From positions 1-18,234 of the forward strand of contig JAVKLI010000088.1 of the NCBI GenBank assembly GCA_031539425.1: a stretch of 18,234 nucleotides of DNA, read 5' to 3'. Below, one piece after another: positions 8,023-16,350 of the stretch. Positions within the stretch are counted from its first letter, which is position 1, and every line of letters starts with the position of its first letter. The notes under the pieces were generated by a model that worked only from the letters and a program-made list of their open reading frames with translations, was not told where the DNA came from and did not search any database. The position numbers and the translations under genes are program-made. This stretch comes from UBA4416 sp031539425 (GTDB taxonomy: Bacteria > Bacteroidota > Bacteroidia > B-17B0 > Aurantibacillaceae).

Positions 8023-8517
8023 TTAAGGTTGTACAATAGGAGTAATGGAATTAGATTTAACATGTGGTAGAGCCGTATTTGAAGGGTTATTTGGTTGTTC
8101 AATATTAAGTGTTGTTGTTGTTTGTTGATTTAATTGTTCTTTTTTTACAACAAATGTATTATAAACTAAATCGATTGAATCATGAATATTTAAAGGTACT
8201 TCACCAAAAACAAATTGATGATTAATAGTCTGTTTATTTGGCATGTACATTAACTTTGAAACTATTTTATTTGGTTTAATTTTTACAGTAAGGTACAGTG
8301 AGAAAAATAGAATAATAACTAATAAAAAAAATATAATGGGAACATAAACATGGCGCTTATTTTTTGGTTTAGTTCTAAGGTATTTATATTTTATTTTAAT
8401 TTTTTTAGTATGTTCTATATAGTTTGATAAAACGGTATCTTCTAAAGTTAACTCAATATTTACAATTAAGCTTCTAATTAATCTTTCATCAACTTCGTTT
8501 TGTTCTAATTTACTCAT
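8023..8517 (-). CDS. Single-pass membrane protein, possible anti-sigma partner
   Basis: I do not recognise the family of this 164-residue protein. It has an N-terminal hydrophilic part (1-58) that is basic near the membrane, one strong hydrophobic helix (about 59-79, IIFFLLVIILFFSLYLTV) and an extracytoplasmic part of about 85 residues. The last 35 residues are rich in Thr, Gln, Asn and Pro. Positive charges before and after the helix (KNKRHVYV, KIKPNK) make orientation uncertain, but N-in is likely. Its ATG overlaps the end of the upstream sigma-like gene in the string ATGAGTAA, an 8-base overlap that suggests translational coupling. That arrangement, a cytoplasmic head and a single helix, resembles ECF anti-sigma factors, but no known anti-sigma motif such as the zinc-binding HxxxCxxC is present. 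The role is inferred. Confidence 0.6.
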   Translation of the reverse strand: MSKLEQNEVDERLIRSLIVNIELTLEDTVLSNYIEHTKKIKIKYKYLRTKPKNKRHVYVPIIFFLLVIILFFSLYLTVKIKPNKIVSKLMYMPNKQTINHQFVFGEVPLNIHDSIDLVYNTFVVKKEQLNQQTTTTLNIEQPNNPSNTALPHVKSNSITPIVQP

Positions 8518-9094
8518 TGTAATAATTAGTTTTTAATGAATTTTGAATATGGTGTTTAAAATTAAACCTTGCTTTTTCTAAATTAGAAGTTACAACCGAT
8601 TCGTTAGATTCTAATAAAAGAGAAATACGAGCAATGTTAACTAGATCAATAACATGTAAATTAAAAACTAATCGTTGAGTAGGTACTAATTTATGTAAGG
8701 CATATAAAATATCTTCTTTTTTAATATTTTTACTATTCAATAATTTACTTTCAATAAACAAGTTGTAACTTTTATCTTGTGGTGGTGTTTGTTGAGGAAA
8801 GATAGTACTTGCTATATAATATTCATTCCTTATACTTCTAATATAATTTACTAAGCCATATATAAAGTGTGTTTTAGTAAACTCATCAAAACTTAATTCT
8901 TTTTCAGAATTAAACAATTCCAAATTTTGAAATAAATAATCAAAGGCTTCAAATAGTGCAGTTTCAGATTGTTGATTGTCTTTGGCATAGCGTAATGACA
9001 TATATGAAAAGGTGCCATGATAATATTTAAAAAACTCAATCTTTGCGTTTAAGTCATTTTTTATGCAAAGTGAAATTAATTTTTGATCTATCAT
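8510..9094 (-). CDS. Divergent ECF sigma-70-like protein
   Basis: This 194-residue protein has the size and layout of an ECF sigma factor. Residues 10-60 resemble region 2 (LRYAKDNQQSETALFEAFDYLFQNL, an acidic helix like the usual RY-x-D-x-x-A-E-D-x-x-Q-E-x-F). Residues 74-92 resemble the end of region 2. Residues 126-185 resemble region 4 (LHKLVPTQRLVFNLHVID, then a putative helix-turn-helix ending SNLEKARFNFK). The motifs are weaker than in typical Bacteroidota ECF factors: the usual IDG-x-x-x-x-EIA reads IDLVNIARIS. It may therefore be a specialised or decaying sigma factor. It follows the UDP-glucuronate decarboxylase gene by 20 bases and overlaps the downstream membrane-protein gene by 8 bases. 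Confidence 0.65.
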   Translation of the reverse strand: MIDQKLISLCIKNDLNAKIEFFKYYHGTFSYMSLRYAKDNQQSETALFEAFDYLFQNLELFNSEKELSFDEFTKTHFIYGLVNYIRSIRNEYYIASTIFPQQTPPQDKSYNLFIESKLLNSKNIKKEDILYALHKLVPTQRLVFNLHVIDLVNIARISLLLESNESVVTSNLEKARFNFKHHIQNSLKTNYYNE

Positions 9095-9114
9095 TTTTTG
9101 TACAATTAGTCAGT

Positions 9115-10101
9115 TTATTTGTTCATAAGCTCAAGTTGTCGATGTTCAGTTTTTCGTAGCTCATCACTATTTAGTGTTTTAAAATAATCATAAGTATATT
9201 TTAAACCTTCAGCACGATGGATTTTTGGTTCCCAGTTCAATATTTTTTTTGCCATTGTAATATCTGGGCGTCTTTGTTTAGGGTCATCCTTTGGAAGTGG
9301 AAATGATACTAAAGGTTGTGTAGTTTGAGTTAATTTTAAAATTTCTAAAGCAAAATCTTTAATACTTATTTCATCAGGGTTTCCAATATTTACAGGTAAA
9401 TGATAATTACTTAATAGAAGTTTGTAAATACCTTCAATTAAATCATCAACATAACAAAAGCTGCGTGTTTGAGTACCATCGCCAAACATAGTAAGTGGTT
9501 CGTTGCGTAAAGCTTGACCTATAAATGCAGGTAATACTCTGCCATCATTTAATCGCATTCGTGGGCCATAGGTATTAAAAATGCGTACTATTCTTGTTTC
9601 TATTTGATGCGTGTGATGGTATGCCATTGTAAGCGCTTCCATAAATCTTTTAGCTTCATCATAACATCCACGTGGACCTACAGGGTTCACATTTCCCCAA
9701 TACTCTTCTGTTTGCGGGTGTACAAAAGGATCTCCATACACTTCACTAGTTGATGCAACCAATACTCTTGCTGATTTTGATCGAGCTAATCCTAACACAT
9801 TATGTGTACCTAATGATGATACTTTTAAAGTTTGAATAGGAATTTTTAAATAATCTATTGGGCTAGCTGGAGATGCAAAATGTAAAATATAATCTACATG
9901 CCCCGGAACATGTATAAATTTACTTACATCATGGTTGTAAAACTCAAATTTTTTGAGTTTAAATAAGTGTTCAATGTTTTTTAAATCGCCTGTAATTAAA
10001 TTATCGATAGCAATTACTTTATCGCCTTCTTTAATAAATCTATCGCATAGATGAGAACCTAAAAAACCGGCTGCTCCTGTTATTATAACGGTTTTGTTCA
10101 T
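9115..10101 (-). CDS. uxs: UDP-glucuronate decarboxylase (extended SDR)
   Basis: This 328-residue cytosolic enzyme is predicted to oxidise and decarboxylate UDP-glucuronate with bound NAD+, giving UDP-xylose for surface polysaccharide. The N-terminal Rossmann motif GAAGFLG is at 9-15. The active-site segment ASTSEVYGDP is at 116-125, and the YxxxK pair is Tyr147/Lys151 within GPRGCYDEAKRF. GPRGCYDE and RIFNTYGPRM are characteristic of UXS proteins and separate them from UDP-glucose epimerases and dTDP-glucose dehydratases. It lies 5 bases after the unknown exported protein and 20 bases before the sigma-like gene. Gene symbols for bacterial members vary, and no UDP-glucose dehydrogenase gene is in the window. 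Confidence 0.9.
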   Translation of the reverse strand: MNKTVIITGAAGFLGSHLCDRFIKEGDKVIAIDNLITGDLKNIEHLFKLKKFEFYNHDVSKFIHVPGHVDYILHFASPASPIDYLKIPIQTLKVSSLGTHNVLGLARSKSARVLVASTSEVYGDPFVHPQTEEYWGNVNPVGPRGCYDEAKRFMEALTMAYHHTHQIETRIVRIFNTYGPRMRLNDGRVLPAFIGQALRNEPLTMFGDGTQTRSFCYVDDLIEGIYKLLLSNYHLPVNIGNPDEISIKDFALEILKLTQTTQPLVSFPLPKDDPKQRRPDITMAKKILNWEPKIHRAEGLKYTYDYFKTLNSDELRKTEHRQLELMNK

Positions 10102-10106
10102 TTTTT

Positions 10107-10895
10107 TTATAACTTAATTAAATATTTACTAATTCGTTCGTTTAAAATTTTTGCAATTTCAACAAATTGTTGATTGATGATAACATTATATTTATTTATT
10201 GATTTTGAAAAATTAGTTTCTACAGTTCCAGAATTCAATTCTTTTCCGTTTATATCCATTAATGTATAATGTAACACTATTTTTCTTTGACCTGTTGTTT
10301 GCAGGTCTTGGTACATCGAATTTTTTATTTTGATATCCAACTCATTTATAAATAAAAAAACATTGGCATGATAGACTTCTTTAAAATATTTTAAACCACT
10401 TTTTTTAATGCATTTTGCATCCATAAATTTATTATCAGAATTTAAATCAACATCTAAATAGCCTTTATTTACAACCTTTTCAGGTTTTTCTTCGGTTGGC
10501 ACAATATAATTTAATTGATTGGGGGTTTTTACGTAAACTGTTTTCATGGATGAAAGTAATTTTTGAGCTTCATTAATTATCTCTTTAGTTGTATCTCTTA
10601 ACAAATTAATTACTTTATACTGTTTAGCTAACTCATCTGTAAGCTTAAAATCAAATCCATTTCTAAGTAATAATATTAATTGCTTAGAAGTAATTTGACT
10701 ACTTTCCATTAATAGTTTATCTATCTCACTAAGGTACATGGTAGAATTATAAGTTACATAAATAATAGTGAGAGTTTTATTTGTTACACCATAAACAGCA
10801 GAAATTGTAGGTTGAAGTGGTTTTTGTTGAGCTTGTGTGATTTGCGGCAAAGAAAAACTAAAAACTATTATAAGTATGTATATATAATTTATCAT
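10107..10895 (-). CDS. Exported protein of unknown function
   Basis: I do not recognise this protein. From the ATG at 10895 it has 262 residues, with a hydrophobic signal peptide (MINYIYILIIVFSFSLP) ending near TQAQQ, so it is probably periplasmic or surface-exposed. A GTG at 10913, one base after the clpC stop, would add six residues and a Lys; I prefer the ATG because it follows an A-rich stretch, but the choice is uncertain. The mature part is mixed alpha/beta, with a long helical stretch around residues 75-120 and a C-terminal region with LHYTLMDINGKELNSGTVETN, which reads like beta strands. It lies between clpC and uxs with almost no gaps, so it is in the same transcript. Confidence 0.75.
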   Translation of the reverse strand: MINYIYILIIVFSFSLPQITQAQQKPLQPTISAVYGVTNKTLTIIYVTYNSTMYLSEIDKLLMESSQITSKQLILLLRNGFDFKLTDELAKQYKVINLLRDTTKEIINEAQKLLSSMKTVYVKTPNQLNYIVPTEEKPEKVVNKGYLDVDLNSDNKFMDAKCIKKSGLKYFKEVYHANVFLFINELDIKIKNSMYQDLQTTGQRKIVLHYTLMDINGKELNSGTVETNFSKSINKYNVIINQQFVEIAKILNERISKYLIKL

Positions 10896-10914
10896 TATTT
10901 TTAAATAAATCACC

Positions 10915-13464
10915 TTAAACGGTTCCTTTTTTCTTTTTAACTTTTATGTTTTTTGAAATATGAAATAAAATTTCATTTGTATCCGTGTTAAAATCAATTT
11001 TAACATGATCTCCTTCCACTAATTGATGTTTTAACAACTCTTCTGCAAGTGGATCTTCAATATATTTTTGAATTGCCCGTTTTAAAGGGCGTGCTCCATA
11101 CTGTTCGTCAAATCCTTTATCAACAATGTATTGTTTTGCAGCTTCGTTAATTTCAATATGAAAATTCATTTTTTGAATCCGTTCAAATAATTTGTTTATT
11201 TCAATATCAATCACCTGTCCTATATCTTCTTTTGTTAACGAGTTAAAAATGATAATATCATCTATTCTATTTAAAAATTCAGGTGCAAATGCTTTTTTTA
11301 ATGCCCCTTCAATTACATTTTTATTATTTTCATTTTTGCTTTCTAAACGCGTTTGGGTACCAAACCCAACTCCTTGACCAAAATCTTTTAATTGTCTAAT
11401 TCCTATGTTAGAGGTCATTATAATAATGGTATTTTTAAAATCTATTTTTCTACCTAAGCTATCAGTAAGTTGACCATCATCCAATACTTGCAGCATCATA
11501 TTAAATACATCTGAATGTGCCTTTTCAATTTCGTCTAATAGAATAACTGAATAAGGTTTACGCCTTACTTTTTCTGTAAGTTGTCCTCCCTCTTCATATC
11601 CTACAAAGCCTGGAGGTGCTCCTATTAATCTACTAGTAGAAAACTTCTCCATGTATTCACTCATATCAATTCGTATCAACGCATCATCGTTATCAAATAA
11701 ATATTTTGCTAATACTTTAGCTAATTGAGTTTTTCCAACGCCTGTAGGGCCTAAAAAAATAAATGAACCAATAGGTTTATTGGGGTCTTTTAATCCTAAT
11801 TTGTTTCGTTGAATCAGTTTAACAATTTTTTTGAGTGCTTCATCTTGCCCTATAATTTTACCTTTTAAAACATCTACCATTTTTAAAAGTTTTTCGCTTT
11901 CATTTTGTGATACTTTTTGTAATGGTATCCCACTCATCATAGAAACTACTTCAGCTACGTGATCTTCTGTTACTGTAATTCTGTTTTTTTTAGTTTCCTC
12001 ATCCCATTTTTTAGTCTCTTCTTGTAATTTGCTTTGAAGTTTTAATTCTGAATCTCTTAATTTTGCAGCCTCTTCATATTTTTGAGAACGAACCACTTGT
12101 TGTTTTAATGTTTTTATTCCATCCATCTCTTCTTCAAGCTTTGCGATACTGTCTGGTACAGTAATATTTGTAATATGAACTCTAGAACCTACTTCATCTA
12201 ATGCGTCAATTGCTTTATCTGGCAAATGTTTATCACTTAAATAACGTGCTGTTAGGTTTACACAAGCTTTTATAGCTTCGTCGGTATATGTTACATTATG
12301 AAATATTTCATATTTATCTTTTATTTTATTCAAAATTTGTAAAGATTCTTCTACCGTAGCAGGCTCAACTATTACTTTTTGAAAACGTCTTTCAAAGGCA
12401 CCATCTTTTTCAATATACTGTCTGTATTCATCAAGTGTAGTAGCTCCAATACATTGTATTTCACCACGTGCTAGTGCAGGTTTAAACATATTACTTGCAT
12501 CCATGCTACCACTTGCTCCACCTGCGCCTATTATTGTATGTATCTCGTCAATAAATAAAATAATATCAGAATTTTTCTCTAATTCATTCATTACTGCTTT
12601 AATACGTTCTTCAAATTGACCTCTATATTTTGTTCCAGCTACTAAAGCAGCTAAATCAAGGGTAATTACGCGTTTACCAAATAGTACTCTTGACACTTTA
12701 TGTTGTACAATTCGTAATGCTAATCCTTCTGCAATAGCAGATTTTCCTACACCAGGTTCGCCAATTAATATAGGGTTATTTTTTTTTCTACGTGCCAAAA
12801 TTTGAGATACGCGTTCTATTTCCTTTTCTCTACCTACTACAGGGTCTAGCTTATCCTGCTCAGCAAAATATGTTAAGTCTCTTCCAAAATTATCTAATAC
12901 TGGCGTTTTAGATTTAATATCTAAATTACGTTTGGGTGCCTCATGGCTAGTTTGATCGGAACTAGAAAAACTATCTCTATCGTTAAAATCTTCGTCGGAA
13001 GTTACGTTTTCTATTGATTGTATTTTATCTGGATTTGACACTTCTATTTCATTTTTCACTGCGTCATAATCAATATTTAATTGCAATAGCGCTTTACTAA
13101 CCACATTATCTGGTTCTTTAAGCATAGATAATAATAGATGTTCTGTTCCTATTAATGGGGATTTAAGTGCCTTGGCTTCTAAAAATGAAATTTTTATAAC
13201 ACGTTCAGCCTGTTTTACTAATGGTATATTAATTAAGTTATTTGGTTTATTGGTAGTAATAGGTAAACATTTTTCTATTGTTTTTCTGAGTTCATTTAAA
13301 TTCACTTTCAAGTTTTTTAAAATTTGAATTGCAGCGCCTTCTCCTTCTCTAATTAAACCTAACATAAAATGCTCAACTCCTATGTATTCATGGCCTAATC
13401 GTAATGATTCTTCTTTACTAAAAGATAAAACTACATTCACTTTTTTTGAAAATTTAGCCTCCAT
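10915..13464 (-). CDS. clpC: ATP-dependent Clp protease ATP-binding subunit ClpC
   Basis: This 849-residue AAA+ unfoldase feeds substrates to ClpP. The N-terminal double Clp repeat covers about 1-145. NBD1 has Walker A GEPGVGKS (235-242) and Walker B ILFIDE (302-307). A UVR-type middle region with QKYEEAAKLRDSE lies at about 440-475, which marks ClpC rather than ClpA or ClpB. NBD2 has Walker A GPTGVGKT (572-579) and Walker B VILLDE (640-645). The ClpP-docking loop VGF is at 699-701, so it should work with ClpP. A variable acidic/Ser-rich linker (about 145-180) separates the N domain from NBD1. No mcsA, mcsB or ctsR neighbours are present, as is usual in this phylum. It heads the cluster ending with the membrane protein at 8023. 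Confidence 0.97.
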   Translation of the reverse strand: MEAKFSKKVNVVLSFSKEESLRLGHEYIGVEHFMLGLIREGEGAAIQILKNLKVNLNELRKTIEKCLPITTNKPNNLINIPLVKQAERVIKISFLEAKALKSPLIGTEHLLLSMLKEPDNVVSKALLQLNIDYDAVKNEIEVSNPDKIQSIENVTSDEDFNDRDSFSSSDQTSHEAPKRNLDIKSKTPVLDNFGRDLTYFAEQDKLDPVVGREKEIERVSQILARRKKNNPILIGEPGVGKSAIAEGLALRIVQHKVSRVLFGKRVITLDLAALVAGTKYRGQFEERIKAVMNELEKNSDIILFIDEIHTIIGAGGASGSMDASNMFKPALARGEIQCIGATTLDEYRQYIEKDGAFERRFQKVIVEPATVEESLQILNKIKDKYEIFHNVTYTDEAIKACVNLTARYLSDKHLPDKAIDALDEVGSRVHITNITVPDSIAKLEEEMDGIKTLKQQVVRSQKYEEAAKLRDSELKLQSKLQEETKKWDEETKKNRITVTEDHVAEVVSMMSGIPLQKVSQNESEKLLKMVDVLKGKIIGQDEALKKIVKLIQRNKLGLKDPNKPIGSFIFLGPTGVGKTQLAKVLAKYLFDNDDALIRIDMSEYMEKFSTSRLIGAPPGFVGYEEGGQLTEKVRRKPYSVILLDEIEKAHSDVFNMMLQVLDDGQLTDSLGRKIDFKNTIIIMTSNIGIRQLKDFGQGVGFGTQTRLESKNENNKNVIEGALKKAFAPEFLNRIDDIIIFNSLTKEDIGQVIDIEINKLFERIQKMNFHIEINEAAKQYIVDKGFDEQYGARPLKRAIQKYIEDPLAEELLKHQLVEGDHVKIDFNTDTNEILFHISKNIKVKKKKGTV

Positions 13465-13538
13465 ATTATAATATACTTGATGTGTTTTATTATTTATAAA
13501 AATTAAAATACTAAATAAGTAATGTTTTATTGTAATAT

Positions 13539-13546
13539 CAAATGTA
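13539..13546 (-). promoter_or_regulatory. Candidate -7 promoter box for clpC
   Basis: The minus strand reads TACATTTG, matching TAnnTTTG, about 75 bases before the clpC ATG. It lies after the putative terminator that ends the upstream transcript, so a new transcript is expected here. No clear -33 element or heat-shock operator is visible. Confidence 0.45.
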
Positions 13547-13603
13547 ATTTAAAACGTTTATTAAAATTTGATTCTTATATCATTTTTTAAAGTAAAGATT
13601 GTT

Positions 13604-13634
13604 AATAAAAAAATGTTTTTTTGCAAAAACATTT
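13604..13634 (-). terminator. Rho-independent terminator after the glycosyltransferase gene
   Basis: A perfect 10-bp inverted repeat (13611-13620 with 13625-13634, loop of 4) is followed on the minus strand by a short T-rich run. It lies about 80 bases after the stop of the glycosyltransferase gene and before the clpC promoter. The stem has only one G-C pair, so strength is uncertain. Confidence 0.5.
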
Positions 13635-13711
13635 CTTCGTATTTGTATAAATCATTTTTTTTAAATTTATTTGAAAGATAATATATAGGTTAACTATTTA
13701 CCAGAAATAAG

Positions 13712-14740
13712 TTACTTGCTCCAATTTATATCAGAGAATTTTTTAATTCTTTTTATAAAATGTAAATACACAATGTTATTAAATAAAATTCCTGTATTTG
13801 TTTGTTTAAATTCAGGTAATGATCTTAACACCTTACGCTTTTGTAACGTTTTTATTAATTGAGCGTAAAATGATATGTGTGCTCTTATTACAGAAATAAA
13901 GTGAAAAAATTGTCCTTCAAATAAAAACTTAATTGCAGCAAGAGCATCTAAAATTAGACGCCATATTAATTTAAAAAATAAAAAATTAGGTGGTGCATTT
14001 TTTAAAAAGGTTATTAAATTATTTCTAAAGTTTAAAAAGGTTTTATTTGGGCTTAGTTTATGCAATGTGCCTCCACCCACATGGTATACAGTAGAGTAGG
14101 GTATAAAATAAATTTGATAGCCTATATTTTTTAATCGCCAACAAATATCTATCTCTTCCATGTGAGCAAAATAATCAGAATCAAAACCACCAACTTTCCA
14201 AAATAATTTTGATTTAATAAACAAGCAAGCACCTGATGCCCAAAATACTTCTTGGGTTGTTTTGTATTGGTTAGTATTTTTTTCTAAATGATTAAAAATT
14301 CTTCCCCTGCAAAATGGATAACACCATTGATCTATAAATCCACCAGCTGCGCCTGCATATTCAAACATGTGTTTTTGATTATAATCTAAAATAGTAGGTT
14401 GGCAGGCTGCTACATTAGGATGAGATTCCATAAAATTTAACATTGGTTCTAACCAATTTGGAGTTACAGCTACATCAGAATTTAATAGCACATAGTATTC
14501 TGAATCAACTTGAGATAAAATTTTATTATATCCCAATGCAAATCCATCATTAGTTGTGTTTTGAATAATGGTTATGTTATTAAAATTTAATTTTAAATAA
14601 TTTACACTTTCATCGCTCGAATTATTATCTCCAATTATAATTTTGGCAATAGATGAATAATTTACAACTGTACTTAAAAACTGCTGTAAAAACTTTATTC
14701 CATTCCAATTTAGAATTACGATAGCAATTTTTTTATTCAC
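13712..14740 (-). CDS. Family 2 glycosyltransferase
   Basis: This 342-residue enzyme transfers a sugar from a nucleotide sugar to an acceptor, probably a lipid-linked or surface glycan. The N-terminal GT-A fold shows VILNWNG (8-14), DNNSSD (38-43) and the metal-binding NSDV (87-90). An acceptor-side block has ASGACLFIK (168-176), HMEEIDICWRL (193-203, with the probable catalytic acidic residues) and YHVGGGTL (219-226). These features match the rhamnosyltransferase-like GT2 group. The C-terminal 90 residues are hydrophobic and basic and may associate with the membrane. It lies 31 bases after the GWxTD gene, so the two are likely cotranscribed. The donor and acceptor cannot be told from sequence. 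Confidence 0.87.
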   Translation of the reverse strand: MNKKIAIVILNWNGIKFLQQFLSTVVNYSSIAKIIIGDNNSSDESVNYLKLNFNNITIIQNTTNDGFALGYNKILSQVDSEYYVLLNSDVAVTPNWLEPMLNFMESHPNVAACQPTILDYNQKHMFEYAGAAGGFIDQWCYPFCRGRIFNHLEKNTNQYKTTQEVFWASGACLFIKSKLFWKVGGFDSDYFAHMEEIDICWRLKNIGYQIYFIPYSTVYHVGGGTLHKLSPNKTFLNFRNNLITFLKNAPPNFLFFKLIWRLILDALAAIKFLFEGQFFHFISVIRAHISFYAQLIKTLQKRKVLRSLPEFKQTNTGILFNNIVYLHFIKRIKKFSDINWSK

Positions 14741-14771
14741 TTTAAATTTTATTATTATTTATTAAGTTTTA

Positions 14772-16196
14772 TTAATCTTCTTGTAAAGTTGCTGCATCTG
14801 TTTCATTACCAGGGCTTACAATAGATTTCCAATTAGGATACTGTGATTCATTAAGCATTGTGCTATGAATGAGCTTATAATCATTTATGGTTCCTGAGGA
14901 GTTACAAAAAATAAATTTTTTGTTTGTAAATTTTTGATTCGTAATTGCATCAGTAGCTTGATAATATTGCCATACTTCATAAGGGTAGGTATTTCCTTTG
15001 CTTGGATATTGATTAAGAACATTGGGAGTTCCATATTGTAATAGTACACGTCCTCTATCTGTTATATAACCTGGTAAATTACCACATTTCATTTTAGCGT
15101 TGATATCAAAAATGAGTTTATAATATTGTAACATTTTATAAATTGGCTTTACACTATCTCCTGCAGCTTGTGTCCAATATGATATTAAAAAATTTTTAAT
15201 TAACTTACTGTTTTTAGATTTAATGATATTGTGTTGCCACTCTCTTTCTTTATTAGAAGAACGAGCCCAAAGACTTTCAACTAATATTTTTAATGTATCT
15301 AAATTTTCAATATTTAATATGTGTTTTTCGTGAGCTTTTGTTAATAATTCAGAGTCGGCCTTGGTATTTAAACGTTGAAAAAACCATTTTTGAAGTTTAT
15401 GCAGTTTATTTAATGAATCTTTTACCTCTATAACTAAATTATAATTACCAGATGATACGTCTTCTAAGTTAATTTTTGATATCAATGCGTTAATTTTTTT
15501 TGACTCTTGTTTGGTTTTCCATTCATGTTTTTCAACCCTTTGAAAGGTTTCGCTATTTTCTAAATAATAATTAATAAATGTAGATGTTTGTTTTCCTAAT
15601 GTGGTATCAGCATTATAAATTTCAAAATAAAAAGTTAGTTCAGACTCAGATTTAGGATAGTAGTTTATTGTATAAGGTACCAAGTCGTAACCATTTTTAT
15701 TGTTTATCGCCTCTGATTTTTTTTTTGTATATGCTGATATTGGCATTACTGAGGATGTATATATCGTTTTTTGTCTACTATATTCTAATTTAAAAAAAGA
15801 GGTCTGTTTCACTTTTTTAGTTATTTGCATATTATCCATTATAGTACACTCTAACTGGTATTCGCCATTTGGAAGTGCAAATCTTTGATAATCTATAAAT
15901 GAAGGTTTTATTTTTATGGTATCGTCTAATAAAGACCCCAAAACATTATAGTTTATTACTTTAACCTCTTCATTTCCTTTTGATATTTTATAATTTACAT
16001 TAACACTAGCGCGCCATTTATTTTTTACTTTTTGATATTTAACGGTGTTACCCGATATTGTTAAATATGGTTCTACATAGCTTGTATTATTTCCGTTAAA
16101 AAAAACAGCTTGACTCTGGTAGTAGTTTACTTGAGCAAATATTGATATTGCTTGCACTATAAAAATGAAAAAAACAATCTTTAAAAATTTAGGCAT
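14772..16196 (-). CDS. GWxTD-domain-like secreted protein
   Basis: This 474-residue protein has a signal peptide (residues 1 to about 21, cleavage near FAQ-V) without a lipobox. The N-terminal two thirds looks like beta-rich domains. The C-terminal third matches the Bacteroidota GWxTD-domain family: GYITDRGRVLLQYGTPNVL at 376-394 and YPYEVWQYY at 404-412. The family's name motif, normally GW-x-TD, here reads GYITD (376-380), a Trp to Tyr change. The function of the family is unknown. It shares a transcript with the glycosyltransferase gene downstream. The upstream intergenic region contains several inverted repeats and no clear promoter box. Confidence 0.82.
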   Translation of the reverse strand: MPKFLKIVFFIFIVQAISIFAQVNYYQSQAVFFNGNNTSYVEPYLTISGNTVKYQKVKNKWRASVNVNYKISKGNEEVKVINYNVLGSLLDDTIKIKPSFIDYQRFALPNGEYQLECTIMDNMQITKKVKQTSFFKLEYSRQKTIYTSSVMPISAYTKKKSEAINNKNGYDLVPYTINYYPKSESELTFYFEIYNADTTLGKQTSTFINYYLENSETFQRVEKHEWKTKQESKKINALISKINLEDVSSGNYNLVIEVKDSLNKLHKLQKWFFQRLNTKADSELLTKAHEKHILNIENLDTLKILVESLWARSSNKEREWQHNIIKSKNSKLIKNFLISYWTQAAGDSVKPIYKMLQYYKLIFDINAKMKCGNLPGYITDRGRVLLQYGTPNVLNQYPSKGNTYPYEVWQYYQATDAITNQKFTNKKFIFCNSSGTINDYKLIHSTMLNESQYPNWKSIVSPGNETDAATLQED

Positions 16197-16239
16197 TTGT
16201 TTTTATTTAATTTTAATACATCTTTGAAAGTAAAGAATT

Positions 16240-16260
16240 ATATTGATTTTTAATCAATAT
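16240..16260. repeat. Perfect 9-bp inverted repeat before the GWxTD gene
   Basis: The arms 16240-16248 and 16252-16260 (ATATTGATT and its complement) are separated by TTT. The hairpin lies 44 bases upstream of the GWxTD start. It has no strong T-run on the minus strand, so it could be a regulator site, a weak terminator or a leader hairpin. Confidence 0.4.
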
Positions 16261-16270
16261 TAATATTAAA

Positions 16271-16332
16271 GTTTAAAATTATGGTTTAAAAACACATTTT
16301 TTTAACCATCACCTAAATTTTAGGTTTTAAAC
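16271..16332. repeat. Compact nested inverted repeats (potential three-way junction)
   Basis: A closing 7-bp stem (16271-16277 with 16326-16332) encloses two adjacent hairpins. The first is ATGGTT/AACCAT (16281-16286 with 16304-16309), extended inward by five A-T pairs after one T-T mismatch. The second is ACCTAA/TTAGGT (16311-16316 with 16320-16325). It lies 19 bases after the ytxJ-like stop and about 75 bases before the GWxTD start. It may be a terminator, a structured RNA or a small repeat element. Confidence 0.4.
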
Positions 16333-16350
16333 TAAATGTGATGTTAAAAA

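Noticed and set aside
15700..15888. 62-codon plus-strand reading frame inside the GWxTD gene
   Set aside because: It is antisense to a well-supported gene and its hydrophobic look comes from AT-rich codons read backwards.
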